A DNA stretch of 33,208 bases from Erythrobacteraceae bacterium (GCA_027487015.1 JAIYEK010000314.1:1-33208); one strand, 5' to 3'; positions 16,510-25,882 are shown, counted from the first letter of the stretch. The notes: generated by a model not told the origin, from the letters alone. Made by a program: numbers and translations.

Positions 16510-16971
16510 TTGCGACAGGCCGTGCTGGGAGTGTTGGGGGGCTTGGTCCTCGCCGGAGTGGGCGTGTTCTGGTGGCAGGGCCGCGCCGCAATCGAAAAGG
16601 GCGCCCCGCCGCCGCCCGCCGCTGCGCCATCGCGCGATCCGATGCAGCTGCCCATCGCCGATCCCGGCAGCCAGAAAGGCCCCGCTCCCCCGGAGATGAG
16701 CGAGCTCGGCAAGGAGGAGCAGCGCTTCTTCCGCTATGATCGTAACCGCGACCGGATGATCACCCGCGACGAGATGCTCTCAACCCGCACCGATGGCTTC
16801 CGCGCGCTCGACAAGGACGGCAACAACCTGCTGACTTTCGAGGAATGGGCTGTCACCACCGTCGACCGCTTCGGCGGGGCGGACAAGGACGGCAACGGCC
16901 AGCTCACCCCGCGTGAGTTTGCCGCGACCGCGCCCAAGCCGGCGGCCAAGAAACCCGCCTGCAAGTGCTGA
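16510..16971 (+). CDS. Membrane-anchored EF-hand protein
   Basis: Exported or anchored calcium-binding protein of 153 residues. Residues 4-22 form a hydrophobic helix (VLGVLGGLVLAGVGVFWW), with a Pro/Ala-rich linker to about 60. Three EF-hand loops follow: Asp77/Asn79/Asp81/Glu88, Asp101/Asp103/Asn105/Glu112 and Asp125/Asp127/Asn129/Glu136. An odd C terminus ends KKPACKC, with two cysteines two apart at the very end. The start is TTG at 16510, preceded by AAGAGGGGGG. It lies 47 bp after the phytoene-synthase-fold gene on the same strand and nearly abuts convergent trmFO. Similar short EF-hand proteins are widespread in sphingomonads, but their role is not known to me. Confidence 0.8.
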   Translation: MRQAVLGVLGGLVLAGVGVFWWQGRAAIEKGAPPPPAAAPSRDPMQLPIADPGSQKGPAPPEMSELGKEEQRFFRYDRNRDRMITRDEMLSTRTDGFRALDKDGNNLLTFEEWAVTTVDRFGGADKDGNGQLTPREFAATAPKPAAKKPACKC

Positions 16972-16975
16972 AGGG

Positions 16976-18364
16976 TCAGGCCGGAATGGCCTCGCGGCGG
17001 TGCTCGGCGATCCAGCGCGCCAGATCAGCCTTGGCGCGCGAGGTATAGGCCTCCTTGCGGACCTTCTTGCCGACCTCGTGCAAGGGCGGGAAGAGCCCGA
17101 AATTGACGTTCATGGGCTGGAAGGTCTCTGCCTCGGCATCGCCCGTGATGTGGCTCAGCAGCGCCCCGAGCGCCGTGGTGGCGGGGAGTGCCTGCCATGT
17201 CCTGCCCGCCAACTCGGCCGCCGTCATCAGCCCTGCGACAAGCCCGATTGCGGCGCTTTCGACATAGCCCTCGCAGCCCGTCACCTGCCCGGCAAAGCGG
17301 ATATGCGGGGCGGCCTTCAATCGCAGCTGGCGGTCCAGCACTTCGGGCGAGTTGAGGAACGTGTTGCGGTGCAAGCCCCCCAGCCGCGCGAATTCGGCGT
17401 TATCCAGCCCCGGAATGGTGCGAAACAGCTCGATCTGCGCGGCATATTTGAGCTTGGTCTGGAAGCCGACCATGTTCCACAGCGTGCCGAGCTTGTTGTC
17501 CTGCCGCAGCTGGACCACCGCATAGGGCCAGCGCCCCTGTGGAAATTCGGGCGTGGTGTCGAAAGGGTTATCCAGCCCCACGCCCTTCATCGGGCCGTAG
17601 CGCAGGGTTTCGACACCTCGCTCGGCCATCACCTCGATCGGCATGCAGCCGTCGAAATAGGGGGTGTCCTTCTCCCACTGCTTGAACTCGGTCTTCTCGC
17701 CTTCCATCAGCCCGCGGTGGAAGGCGCGGTACTGCTCCTCGTTCATCGGACAGTTGATGTAGTCGCCCCCCTCGTTCGAGGCCTCGGTCGCCTTGTTCCA
17801 GCGCGACTGGATCCAGACCTTGCTCATGTCGATCGAATCGAAGTGGATGATCGGCGCGATGGCATCGAAGAAGGCGAGCCGTTCGCTCCCAGTGGCGCGC
17901 ACGATGCTGCCCGCCAGCGCTTCGGCGGTCAATGGCCCGGTAGCAACGATGGTGAGGCCGGCGTCAGGCAGGGCATCGACCCGCTCGCGTACGATGGTCA
18001 CATTGGGGTGCTGGGACAGCGCCTTTTCGACCTCGGCCGAGAACACATCGCGGTCGACCGCCATCGCGCTGCCCGCCGGTACCCGCGCCGCGTGGCCAGC
18101 GCGCATGACTAGGCTGTAGAGTTCCCGCATCTCGTGATGCAGCAGCCCGACCGCGTTCTTGGTGTCGTCGTCCGAGCGGAAGGAGTTGGAGCAGACCAGC
18201 TCCGCCAGCCCATCGGTCTGGTGGGCCGGCGTCATCTCGCCAGACCCACGCATTTCCGACAGGCGCACCTTCGCTCCGGCCTGCGCGAGCTGCCAGGCCG
18301 CTTCGCTGCCAGCGAGGCCGCCGCCGATTATGTGCACATCGTGGGAAGTCGCATGTCGGGTCAT
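16976..18364 (-). CDS. trmFO: Methylenetetrahydrofolate-tRNA-(uracil-5-)-methyltransferase
   Basis: FAD- and folate-dependent enzyme that makes 5-methyluridine at position 54 in the tRNA T-loop. The 462-residue length fits. The N-terminal dinucleotide-binding motif is [17 protein letters not shown], followed by [19 protein letters not shown], and the [13 protein letters not shown] and [11 protein letters not shown] blocks that identify TrmFO. The C terminus has [16 protein letters not shown] and [14 protein letters not shown] 18364 starts the family-like sequence; an upstream extension to 18499 is unsupported. Its stop lies 4 bases from that of the convergent EF-hand gene, and it is divergent from the YhhN-type gene across 68 bp. 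Confidence 0.96.
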   Translation of the reverse strand: MTRHATSHDVHIIGGGLAGSEAAWQLAQAGAKVRLSEMRGSGEMTPAHQTDGLAELVCSNSFRSDDDTKNAVGLLHHEMRELYSLVMRAGHAARVPAGSAMAVDRDVFSAEVEKALSQHPNVTIVRERVDALPDAGLTIVATGPLTAEALAGSIVRATGSERLAFFDAIAPIIHFDSIDMSKVWIQSRWNKATEASNEGGDYINCPMNEEQYRAFHRGLMEGEKTEFKQWEKDTPYFDGCMPIEVMAERGVETLRYGPMKGVGLDNPFDTTPEFPQGRWPYAVVQLRQDNKLGTLWNMVGFQTKLKYAAQIELFRTIPGLDNAEFARLGGLHRNTFLNSPEVLDRQLRLKAAPHIRFAGQVTGCEGYVESAAIGLVAGLMTAAELAGRTWQALPATTALGALLSHITGDAEAETFQPMNVNFGLFPPLHEVGKKVRKEAYTSRAKADLARWIAEHRREAIPA

Positions 18365-18432
18365 GGCGGGGCAGGTAATTGCGTGATAGCCCCCCGGCAA
18401 GCCCCAAGGGGGTTTGCGAGGGAAGGGCAGCG

Positions 18433-19098
18433 ATGGCGAAGCGCGCGTTGATTGAACAAAGGCCGTGGCTGCTGGCGAGCATTGCCGTCTCGGTCGCATA
18501 CTACTTCTTGCGCGACAATCCGGTGGGGGAGGGCACCTGGGGCCTCGCGCTGAAGGGGGCGAGCGTGGGCCTGCTGGCGCTCTACGTCGCGCTGCGCGTA
18601 CCGCAGGGCAAGCACCGCGGCGATGGTTTCCTGCTGGTAGGTGCGCTTGCGCTGGCGGCGGCGGGCGACATTGCCATCGAGCTCGATTTTGTCACCGGCG
18701 GGGCATTCTTCGCTGCGGCGCATGTGGTGGCGACCGGGCTTTACCTCAGGAACCTCCACAAGCGCCCTTCGCCGGTACAGAAGCTGATCGGGGTGGCGCT
18801 CTTGATCGGCACCCCGCTCGTCAGCTGGCTGCTGAGCGGCGAGGGGCAGATTGCGATCTACGCCAGTTTCCTCGGCGCGATGGCGAGCGCCGCGTGGATG
18901 AGCCACTATCCGCGCTACCGGGTCGGCACCGGCGCGGTGCTGTTCGTGATCAGCGATTGGCTGATCTTCGCGCGCATGGGACCGCTTGACCTCGAGCCCG
19001 CCAACACGATCCTCATCTGGCCGCTCTACTACGCCGGCCAGCTGATGATCGCGACCGGAATCATCCAGTGCTTGCGGGGCGAACAACCCGTCAAATGA
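18433..19098 (+). CDS. Lysoplasmalogenase (YhhN/TMEM86 family)
   Basis: Multi-spanning inner-membrane protein of 221 residues with about seven or eight hydrophobic segments. Family landmarks are [26 protein letters not shown] (the GD and FxxGxxFF core, given here in part), the [10 protein letters not shown] helix, [13 protein letters not shown] and [16 protein letters not shown]. Characterised YhhN/TMEM86B members hydrolyse the vinyl-ether bond of lysoplasmalogens; whether this organism has such lipids is unknown, so the substrate is uncertain. ATG 18433 has GGGAAGGG 5-6 bases upstream. The stop codon lies inside a perfect 13-bp inverted repeat. Confidence 0.85.
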   Translation: MAKRALIEQRPWLLASIAVSVAYYFLRDNPVGEGTWGLALKGASVGLLALYVALRVPQGKHRGDGFLLVGALALAAAGDIAIELDFVTGGAFFAAAHVVATGLYLRNLHKRPSPVQKLIGVALLIGTPLVSWLLSGEGQIAIYASFLGAMASAAWMSHYPRYRVGTGAVLFVISDWLIFARMGPLDLEPANTILIWPLYYAGQLMIATGIIQCLRGEQPVK

Positions 19099-19108
19099 CG
19101 GGTTGTTC
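19081..19108. terminator. Perfect 13-bp inverted repeat at the end of the lysoplasmalogenase gene
   Basis: 19081-19093 pairs perfectly with 19096-19108 around two bases, so the real RNA loop would be about six. The stop codon (19096-19098) lies in the right arm. No proper U-tract follows on either strand (TTGTT is inside the stem), so termination between these convergent genes is plausible but not proven. A degenerate copy of its core, CCCGTCA-NN-TGAC, lies at 19131-19143 over the gyrA stop. Confidence 0.45.
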
Positions 19109-19134
19109 TGGGGGCATCCGCGGAGAGCAGCCCG

Positions 19135-21960
19135 TCAGGTGACAGGCGCTTCTACCGCTTCCTCGCCAGCTTCTTCCTCGCCCGTATCGTCGATCAGCGC
19201 CGCGCCGACGATGTGTTCGTCCTTGGCGACATCGAAGATGCGCACGCCCGAGGACCCTCGGCCCGAGATCGAGAAGCCCTTGTGCTCCTCGAACCCGCCG
19301 GGGGTCAGGTGGCGGAAATCGATCCCGAGGCGGATCAGCTTGGCCTGATCGGTCACCAGCATCAGCTGCGAGCCGTGCTTGACCGGGAAGCTGGCGACCA
19401 CCGGTCCGTTGCGCTCCGGGTTGCTCTCGGGCGTGCCGATATTGGTGATCCCCTGTCCGCCGCGCGCGGTGGTGCGGTATTCGTAGGCCGAGGAAATCTT
19501 GCCGTAGCCATTGGCGGTGATGGTGAGAATGAATTCCTCAGCCTCCTCCATCGCAGCCGCTTGGTCTGCGGGCAGAGTGGAGACAGCGTCGTTGTTCTTC
19601 CAAACTGCCGCGCGCAAGTAAGCCTCGCGCGTTTCCATGTCGGCGGTGAGCGGATCGACCACCGCCATCGAGACGACCTTGCCGCCCTTCTTGAGGCTCA
19701 TCCCGCGCACCCCGATGCCGGTGCGGCTCTTGGTCTCGCGCGCGTCGGTGGCGGAGAAGCGGACCGCCTTGCCGGCATCGCTGGCAAGGAAGATCTCCTG
19801 CTCTTCGGTGAGCAGCTGCACGCCAATCAAGCGGTCGCCCGAGCCTTCGACGAAGCCCATCGCGTACTTGCCCGCAGTCGGGATATTCGCAAACGCGTCC
19901 ATCGAGTTGCGGCGGACCATGCCCTGTTCGGTGGCGAAGACGATGTTGAGATTGGCCCAGGTCGCCTCGTCCTCGGGCAGGGGGAGGACGTTGGTCACGC
20001 GCTCCTCGTCGCCCAGCGGCAAGAGGTTGACCATCGGGCGGCCCTTGGTCTGCGGCCCGCCTTCGGGAAGCTTCCACACCTTCATGCGGTAGACGCGCCC
20101 GGTGTTGGTGAAGAACAGGACCGGGTTGTGCGTCGAGGTGACGAACAGCTCGACCACCGCATCCTCGTCCTTCGTCGCCATGCCGGAGCGGCCCTTGCCG
20201 CCGCGGGCCTGGGCGCGGAAGGCATCCAAAGGCGTTCGCTTGATGTAGCCGCCGTGGGTGACGGTGACGACCATCTCCTCGCGCTCGATCAGGTCTTCGT
20301 CTTCGAGGCCATCCCATGCGGGCGCGATTTCGGATAGGCGCGGAGTGGCGTAGGTGGCGCGGATTTCTTCGAGCTCGCCGCGCATCACGCCGTAGAGCTT
20401 CACGCGGTCGGCGAGGATCGAGAGGAATTCCTCGATCGAGAGCGCCAATTCCTTCAGCTCGTCGCCAATCTCGTCCCGGCCCAGCGCGGTAAGGCGGTGG
20501 AGGCGCAGCTCGAGGATCGCCTTCACCTGCCGTTCCGAGAGGCGATAGGTGCCGCCGTCCTGCTCGGCATCGGGTTCGATCGCTTCGACAAGGCGGATAT
20601 ACTGCGCAATGTCACCGATCGGCCATTCCTTGGCGAGGAGCTTGGCGCGCGCTTCGGCCGGATTGCGTGCCGAGCGGATCATCGCCACCACCTCGTCGAG
20701 GTTCGAGACCGCGACCACGAGGCCAAGCAACAAGTGCGCGCGTTCACGGGCCTTGGCGAGTTCGAACTTGGTGCGGCGGGTGATGACCTCTTCGCGGAAG
20801 GCGATGAAGCTCTGCACGATGTCGCGCAGGGTCAGCGTCTCGGGGCGCCCGCCGCGGATCGCCAGCATGTTGGCCGGGAAGCTCGACTGCGCCGGGGTGT
20901 GCCGCCAGATCTGGTTGAGCACCACCTCGGGCGTGGCATCGCGCTTCAGGTCGATCACCACGCGAACGCCCTCGCGCGAGCTTTCGTCGCGGATGTCGCT
21001 TATGCCCTCGATGCGCTTTTCCTTGGCCGCCTCGGCGATCTTCTCGACGAGGTTGGACTTGCCGACCTGGTAAGGGATCGAGGTGAAGACGATGCTCTCG
21101 CGGCCCTCGCTCTTGGCGCCGCGGGTGCTTTCGATCTCGTGGCGGCAGCGCATCAGGACCGAGCCGCGCCCGGTGGTGTAGGCCATCCGCGCGCCGTGGG
21201 TGCCGAGGATCAGCGGGGCGGTGGGGAAATCGGGGCCGGGAATGAAGCGGATCAGCTCTTCCGAGGTGATCGCCGGGTTCTCGATGAAGGCAAGGCAGCC
21301 GTCGATCACTTCGCCAAGGTTGTGCGGCGGCACGTTGGTCGCCATGCCGACCGCAATCCCGCCCGCGCCGTTGACCAGCAGGTTGGGAAAGCGGGCCGGC
21401 AGCACCGTCGGCTCGCGCCGACTGCCGTCGTAGTTTTCGGTGAAGTCGACCGTGTCCTTGTCGAGATCGTCGAGCAGCGAGTTCGCCACCCGCGCCAACC
21501 GCGCTTCGGTGTAACGCATCGAGGCCGGCGGATCGGGATCCATCGAGCCGAAATTGCCCTGACCATCGATCAGCGGCACGCGCATCGACCAGTCCTGCGT
21601 CATGCGCGCGAGGGCATCGTAGATCGCAGAGTCGCCGTGGGGGTGGTAGTTGCCCATCACGTCGCCGACGATCTTTGCGCTCTTGCGATAGGGCCGCCCG
21701 GCAACGAAGCCACCTTCCTGGCTGGCGAACAGAATGCGGCGGTGCACCGGCTTCAAGCCATCGCGCACATCGGGCAGCGCACGGCTGACGATCACGCTCA
21801 TCGCATAGTCGAGATAGCTCGACTTCATCTCGTCGACGATGTCGATGCGATCAAAGCCGCCCATCGGGCTGGCGGGGGAATCGATGATGTCGCTGTCGTC
21901 GCTCAAGGTTGGGGCCGTTTCTGTGTGTGTTCGGGTGCCGGATCCGGCGGGCCGGGCCAT
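19135..21960 (-). CDS. gyrA: DNA gyrase subunit A
   Basis: Breakage-reunion subunit of the type II topoisomerase that introduces negative supercoils (941 residues; longer than the 875 of E. coli). The N-terminal winged-helix/TOPRIM-partner region holds SRALPDVRDGLKPVHRRIL, the quinolone region HPHGDSAIYD with Ser111 and Asp115 (drug-sensitive residues), and catalytic Tyr150 in MRYTEARLA. The GyrA-box ARGGKGRSG marks the C-terminal beta-pinwheel, and this separates it from ParC. An acidic tail follows. ATG 21960 gives a 45-residue leader before the conserved core; a shorter start is possible. It ends convergent to the lysoplasmalogenase gene and is divergent from the repeat-protein gene. Confidence 0.98.
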   Translation of the reverse strand: MARPAGSGTRTHTETAPTLSDDSDIIDSPASPMGGFDRIDIVDEMKSSYLDYAMSVIVSRALPDVRDGLKPVHRRILFASQEGGFVAGRPYRKSAKIVGDVMGNYHPHGDSAIYDALARMTQDWSMRVPLIDGQGNFGSMDPDPPASMRYTEARLARVANSLLDDLDKDTVDFTENYDGSRREPTVLPARFPNLLVNGAGGIAVGMATNVPPHNLGEVIDGCLAFIENPAITSEELIRFIPGPDFPTAPLILGTHGARMAYTTGRGSVLMRCRHEIESTRGAKSEGRESIVFTSIPYQVGKSNLVEKIAEAAKEKRIEGISDIRDESSREGVRVVIDLKRDATPEVVLNQIWRHTPAQSSFPANMLAIRGGRPETLTLRDIVQSFIAFREEVITRRTKFELAKARERAHLLLGLVVAVSNLDEVVAMIRSARNPAEARAKLLAKEWPIGDIAQYIRLVEAIEPDAEQDGGTYRLSERQVKAILELRLHRLTALGRDEIGDELKELALSIEEFLSILADRVKLYGVMRGELEEIRATYATPRLSEIAPAWDGLEDEDLIEREEMVVTVTHGGYIKRTPLDAFRAQARGGKGRSGMATKDEDAVVELFVTSTHNPVLFFTNTGRVYRMKVWKLPEGGPQTKGRPMVNLLPLGDEERVTNVLPLPEDEATWANLNIVFATEQGMVRRNSMDAFANIPTAGKYAMGFVEGSGDRLIGVQLLTEEQEIFLASDAGKAVRFSATDARETKSRTGIGVRGMSLKKGGKVVSMAVVDPLTADMETREAYLRAAVWKNNDAVSTLPADQAAAMEEAEEFILTITANGYGKISSAYEYRTTARGGQGITNIGTPESNPERNGPVVASFPVKHGSQLMLVTDQAKLIRLGIDFRHLTPGGFEEHKGFSISGRGSSGVRIFDVAKDEHIVGAALIDDTGEEEAGEEAVEAPVT

Positions 21961-22229
21961 AACAGGGCCGGCGGGTTCCCTCTATTTAGGCACATGCCGG
22001 GGGTTTCGCCACCATAGCGCCGGAACAAGCCAAGAACCCGGCTCTTTTTTCCACACTTGCACGCCGGTGCGCGGGGCAGGGCGCGCCGCGGCATTCAAAG
22101 CCCGTTCAGCCCGCAGCACCTAGCGGGAATTGCAAATCCCGCGCGAGCCGTTCAAAGGCTGGCACGGAAGTTCGCCGCAGTCCCGGCCATCCCATTCCGG
22201 CAGGGCCTGCGCTTCTTGTGGAGGATGCA
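21961..22229. other. Divergent intergenic region gyrA / exported repeat protein
   Basis: This 269-bp spacer should contain both promoters. The only clear structure is a 6-bp hairpin (22123-22128 with 22137-22142, 8-nt loop) in the leader of the rightward gene; no U-tract follows. I found no convincing -35/-10 pair and no coding sequence. Confidence 0.3.
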
Positions 22230-23585
22230 GTGACCAATATGTCTTCGCCCCGTCGCCCGGCCCGGATCGCGCGCCAGTTCGCGCTTGCCGTGGCTCTTGC
22301 CGCCGGCACCGCCGTTCTCGCCGTTCCGGGGTTCACCGATGCGGCCTATGCGCAAAAGAAGAAGAAGGGCGAGGAAGCCGCGGCAGAAGCCGCCAAGCCT
22401 GTCTACACGCCCGCCTTCGTGAAGGCCTATCAGGCGCTCGACGCCAAGATTAGAGCGCCCGGCGCCGCCATTGCCGCGCTGAAGCCGGAAATCGATGCAC
22501 TTATTCCGCTGGCCGCGACGCCTGACGACAAGCTGGCGCTGGGCGGCATGCAGTTCAATGCCGGTATCACCAGCAAGGATGTGCCGCTCCAGCTCTTGGG
22601 CACCGAAACGATGCTCGGGAGCGGCAAGACCAAGCCCGAGGACACGGGGCGCTACAACGTTGTCGCCTTCCAGCTCGCCAGCGAGCTCCAGCAATACGAA
22701 AAGGCGCGGGGCTATCTCCAGAAGGCGATCGATCTCGGCTACAGCGCGCCCAACGTCACCATTGCCGACCTACAGATGAATATGGCCGAGCTGTTCTTCG
22801 CCGAAGAGCGCAACGTGGAAGGCCTCAAGGTTCTGAGCGACGCCATCGCCGCGAAGAAGGCCGCCGGTCAGCCGGTTGATGCCAAGCTCTACCGCCGCGG
22901 GGTAACGGTCGCTTACAAGAACGAAATCGTTCCGCAGATCTATGAGTTCGTCGAGGGCTGGGTTGCCGATTACCCTACGCCTGAGAACTGGCGCGATGCG
23001 GTCAACCTGACCCGCAACCTCAACGAGTTCGAAGGGCCGGTGCTCCTCGATCTGCTGCGGCTCGGCAAGAAGGTCGGGACGCTCAAGGAAAAGAACGATT
23101 ACATCTTCTACGTCGAGGCTGCCGATACCCGTCGCCTGCCGCAGGAAGTCATTTCGGTGATCGACAATGCCTATGTCTCGGGCGCGATCCCCAAGGGCAG
23201 CGACAGCTGGATCGAAGAGCAGTACAAGACCGCTAGCGGCCTGGTCGGAGCGGACAAGGCTGCGCTTCCCGCGCTCGAGCGCGATGCCAGTGCGGCGACT
23301 GCCAAGCTGCGCACCATCATGGCCGCGGGCGACACCTTCCTGAGCTATGGCGAATATGCCAAGGCTATGGGCTTCTACGAGAAGAGCCTCACGCTGCCCG
23401 ATGTGGACCGTGACACCTCGCTCACCCGTCTCGGCATCGCGCAGATCGGCGCGGGCAATTTCGAGGCGGCGCGGGCGACCCTCGCGCAGGTGTCGGGCTT
23501 GCGCGCACCGATCGCGCGGCTGTGGACCGCCTATGCCGAGCAGCAGGCCAAGCCCGCTGCAACGGGCGCGGCGACCGGCAGCTGA
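22230..23585 (+). CDS. Exported helical (TPR-like) repeat protein, function unknown
   Basis: Protein of 451 residues with a basic N terminus, a hydrophobic helix (FALAVALAAGTAVLAVPG) and a likely signal-peptidase site at AAYA before QKKKK, so it should be periplasmic. The mature part starts with Lys/Glu/Ala-rich sequence, then pairs of helices with TPR-like features: LASELQQYEKARGYLQKAIDLGY, and later GDTFLSYGEYAKAMGFYEKSL and LTRLGIAQIGAGNFEAARATL. It resembles repeat proteins annotated only as hypothetical in sphingomonads. The GTG at 22230 lies 5 bases after GGAGG; GTG 22218 and ATG 22239 are alternatives. It stands alone, with a strong terminator after it. Confidence 0.78.
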   Translation: MTNMSSPRRPARIARQFALAVALAAGTAVLAVPGFTDAAYAQKKKKGEEAAAEAAKPVYTPAFVKAYQALDAKIRAPGAAIAALKPEIDALIPLAATPDDKLALGGMQFNAGITSKDVPLQLLGTETMLGSGKTKPEDTGRYNVVAFQLASELQQYEKARGYLQKAIDLGYSAPNVTIADLQMNMAELFFAEERNVEGLKVLSDAIAAKKAAGQPVDAKLYRRGVTVAYKNEIVPQIYEFVEGWVADYPTPENWRDAVNLTRNLNEFEGPVLLDLLRLGKKVGTLKEKNDYIFYVEAADTRRLPQEVISVIDNAYVSGAIPKGSDSWIEEQYKTASGLVGADKAALPALERDASAATAKLRTIMAAGDTFLSYGEYAKAMGFYEKSLTLPDVDRDTSLTRLGIAQIGAGNFEAARATLAQVSGLRAPIARLWTAYAEQQAKPAATGAATGS

Positions 23586-23612
23586 TTTTCGCAGATCAGA
23601 TTTGAACATCGC

Positions 23613-23652
23613 AAGAGCGCCGGGCGGACCACCGCTCCGGCGCTCTTTCCTT
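23613..23652 (+). terminator. Intrinsic terminator after the repeat-protein gene
   Basis: An 11-bp stem (23613-23623 with 23637-23647) continues into a 4-bp GCGG/CCGC stem with an ACCA loop and one bulged T, followed by TTCCTT. The sequence lies between convergent genes; on the minus strand the exit reads CTCTTGCG, so two-way use is possible but weaker. Confidence 0.75.
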
Positions 23653-23659
23653 GTCAGGC

Positions 23660-24370
23660 CTAGCGCAGCCGCTTCACGTAAAGCTGGCTCTCGCGCCGCT
23701 CGACCTTGAAGTTGTCGAGCGAGGCGAACAGGTCTGACAACCGCTTGAAGCCGTAGTTGCGCACATCGAAGCTCGATCGGTTGCCGGCGATCTGCCCGAC
23801 CTGCTGGAGCAGCGCATAGCCTTCGTCATCGCGCTTGGCTTCGCGGTAGGCGGCAAGGATCAACTCCTGCAGATCGTCCACGGCGTGGGTTTTCTGCGGC
23901 GGGGTCGCAGCCGCTTCGTCGCGGGTGCTGGCGATCAGCTCGTCGATATAGAGAAACCGCGTGCACACCGCCTGGAAGGCCTCGGGCGTCTTCTTCTCGC
24001 CGAAGCCGTAGACGAGGATGCCGTCCTGCCTGAGGCGTGTGACGAGCGGGGTGAAATCGCTGTCCGAGGTCATGATCCCGAACCCGTCGACCTTGCCCTG
24101 GTAGAGCAGATCGATGGCATCGATCGTCATCGCCATGTCGGTCGCGTTCTTACCCTTGGATATGTCGAACTGCTGCTGCGGGCGGATGCCGAACTTGTTG
24201 GTGATCTTGTCCCATTTCGCCAGATTGTCCTTGGCAAAATTGCCATAGGCGCGACGGATGTTGACCTGACCGAGTTCGGCCATGACGGTCAGCACCGGAT
24301 CGATCGCCTGCGGGGTGGTGTTGTCCGCGTCGATCAGGAGGGCGATGTTTCTCAAGGTGGTGTCTGACAT
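23660..24370 (-). CDS. NYN-domain protein with C-terminal OST-HTH/LOTUS domain
   Basis: Predicted PIN-like ribonuclease (236 residues). The NYN domain spans about residues 7-145: Asp14 and Asp16 in LLIDADNTTP, Asp78 in NATDMAMTIDA and Asp103/Asp105 in TSDSDFTPLV are the expected acidic metal ligands. A short linker leads to an OST-HTH/LOTUS domain (about 166-236; LQELILAAYREA, GYALLQQVGQIAGNR, GFKRLSDLFASLD), a fold known to bind RNA, including G-quadruplexes. NYN-LOTUS proteins are found in many bacteria but their targets are mostly unknown. ATG 24370 is chosen because the family begins just before the IALLIDADN strand. It is divergent from lipA. Confidence 0.88.
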   Translation of the reverse strand: MSDTTLRNIALLIDADNTTPQAIDPVLTVMAELGQVNIRRAYGNFAKDNLAKWDKITNKFGIRPQQQFDISKGKNATDMAMTIDAIDLLYQGKVDGFGIMTSDSDFTPLVTRLRQDGILVYGFGEKKTPEAFQAVCTRFLYIDELIASTRDEAAATPPQKTHAVDDLQELILAAYREAKRDDEGYALLQQVGQIAGNRSSFDVRNYGFKRLSDLFASLDNFKVERRESQLYVKRLR

Positions 24371-24452
24371 TGCGCCGCTATGCAGCCGCAGCGCATTCTT
24401 CGCAAGAATGCCAGGCTCCCCCCTGCTTGCGGGACGTGCCATGCGCGACTAA

Positions 24453-25421
24453 ATGGCGCTGATGAACGATCTCTCCAGCCCGCCGCAGCCGAGCCCTCCC
24501 GCAGACCGGCCCGCCCGCCAGCGCAAGCCCGATTGGATCCGCGTGCGCGCGCCGGTGAGCGAGGGTTACAACGAGACGCGCCGGTTGATGCGCGAGCTCA
24601 ATCTCCACACCGTGTGCGAGGAAGCCGCCTGCCCCAATATCGGCGAGTGCTGGACGAAGAAACACGCGACTGTGATGATCCTCGGCGATGTGTGCACGCG
24701 GGCCTGCGCCTTCTGCAACGTCAAGACCGGGATGCCCAAGGCGGTCGATCCGTTCGAGCCTGAGAACACCGCTATCGCCGCGGCCAAGATGGGGCTCGAG
24801 CACATCGTCATCACCAGCGTCGACCGTGACGATCTTCCCGATGGCGGCGCCTCGCAATTCGTCAAGGTGATCGAGGCGCTCCGACGCACTACGCCGAACA
24901 CCACCATCGAAATCCTCACCCCCGATTTCCGCGGCAAGATGCGCCGCGCGGTCGAGATGATCTGCGAGGCGGGGCCGGACGTCTACAACCACAATCTCGA
25001 AACCGTCCCGCGGCTCTATCCAACGATCCGCCCGGGCGCGCGCTACTACGCCTCGCTGCGGCTGCTCGAAGAGGTGAAGTCGCACAACCCGCTGATCTTC
25101 ACCAAGTCGGGGATCATGCTGGGCCTCGGCGAACAGCGCCTCGAAGTGCACCAAGTGATGGACGACATGCGCTCGGCCGAGGTCGATTTCATCACCATGG
25201 GGCAATATCTCCAGCCCACGCCCAAGCACGCGGCGGTGGAGGAGTTCGTCACCCCCAAGGCATTTGCGGCTTACGGCGCGATTGCGCGGGCCAAGGGCTT
25301 CCTGCAGGTCGCCTCCTCGCCGCTCACCCGGTCGAGCTACCACGCCGGCGATGATTTTGCGAAGATGCGCGCCGCGCGTGAGGAAAAGCTCGCGCGGGGT
25401 GGAGCCAAGGTTCAGCTCTAG
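24453..25421 (+). CDS. lipA: Lipoyl synthase
   Basis: Radical SAM enzyme that inserts two sulfurs into octanoyl groups on lipoyl domains. The 322 residues have the auxiliary cluster cysteines Cys55, Cys60 and Cys66 ([12 protein letters not shown]), the radical SAM set Cys81, Cys85 and Cys88 (CTRACAFC), and the C-terminal [10 protein letters not shown] whose Arg-Ser-Ser ends with the auxiliary cluster serine ligand. All are intact. The PdhB lipoyl domain in this window is a natural substrate. ATG 24453 or 24462 could start it; neither has a clear ribosome site. Its stop shares a base with the GTG of the following COQ10-like gene. Confidence 0.97.
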   Translation: MALMNDLSSPPQPSPPADRPARQRKPDWIRVRAPVSEGYNETRRLMRELNLHTVCEEAACPNIGECWTKKHATVMILGDVCTRACAFCNVKTGMPKAVDPFEPENTAIAAAKMGLEHIVITSVDRDDLPDGGASQFVKVIEALRRTTPNTTIEILTPDFRGKMRRAVEMICEAGPDVYNHNLETVPRLYPTIRPGARYYASLRLLEEVKSHNPLIFTKSGIMLGLGEQRLEVHQVMDDMRSAEVDFITMGQYLQPTPKHAAVEEFVTPKAFAAYGAIARAKGFLQVASSPLTRSSYHAGDDFAKMRAAREEKLARGGAKVQL

Positions 25422-25882
25422 TGCCCGGCATCCGCGAAACCCGCCGCATGCCCTACAGCGCGCAGCAGATGTTCGATCTGGTGGCGGACGTTGCCCGCTA
25501 CCCCGAATTCCTGCCCTGGGTGATCGCCACCCGCGTGCGCTCGGACAGCGAGACCGAGATGGTCGCGGACATGGTGGTGGGATTCAAGGCGATCCGCGAA
25601 AGCTTCACCAGCCGCGTCACCAAGACCCGCCCGCAGGAGATCGACGTCCACTATGTCGACGGGCCTTTGAGCGACCTCGACAACGTCTGGACGTTCCGGG
25701 CGGTGGACGACCACACCTGCGAGATCGATTTCCTCGTCGACTTCACCTTCAAGAACCGCTTGTTCGAGCGGATCGCGGGGCAGTATTTCGACAAGGCCTT
25801 CCGCAAGATGGTCGAGGCCTTCGAGAAGCGCGCGGCGGTGCTCTACGGCAGCAGCAGTTCGAGCGCGCAGAGCGTCGCCTGA
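25421..25882 (+). CDS. COQ10/RatA-type START-like protein
   Basis: Polyketide cyclase/START-fold protein (153 residues) of the COQ10/RatA group. It begins GIRETRRMPYSAQQMFDLVA, followed by VARYPEFLPWV, a family signature, and DGPLSDLDNVWTF. The last helix (FDKAFRKMVEAFEKRA) packs over a lipid-binding cavity. COQ10 proteins bind ubiquinone and support its delivery to the respiratory chain; in E. coli RatA is linked to ribosome association. Here the ubiquinone role is more likely, by inference. GTG 25421 overlaps the lipA stop (TAGTG), so the two are coupled. Its last 40 bases overlap the convergent pncC. Confidence 0.9.
   Translation: MPGIRETRRMPYSAQQMFDLVADVARYPEFLPWVIATRVRSDSETEMVADMVVGFKAIRESFTSRVTKTRPQEIDVHYVDGPLSDLDNVWTFRAVDDHTCEIDFLVDFTFKNRLFERIAGQYFDKAFRKMVEAFEKRAAVLYGSSSSSAQSVA

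Noticed and set aside
21605..21650. Quinolone-resistance changes in GyrA
   Set aside because: The key positions are the usual Ser111 and Asp115, so no resistance allele is visible.
20497..22017. 506-codon plus-strand open frame over gyrA
   Set aside because: Antisense to the conserved GyrA core and without any motif.
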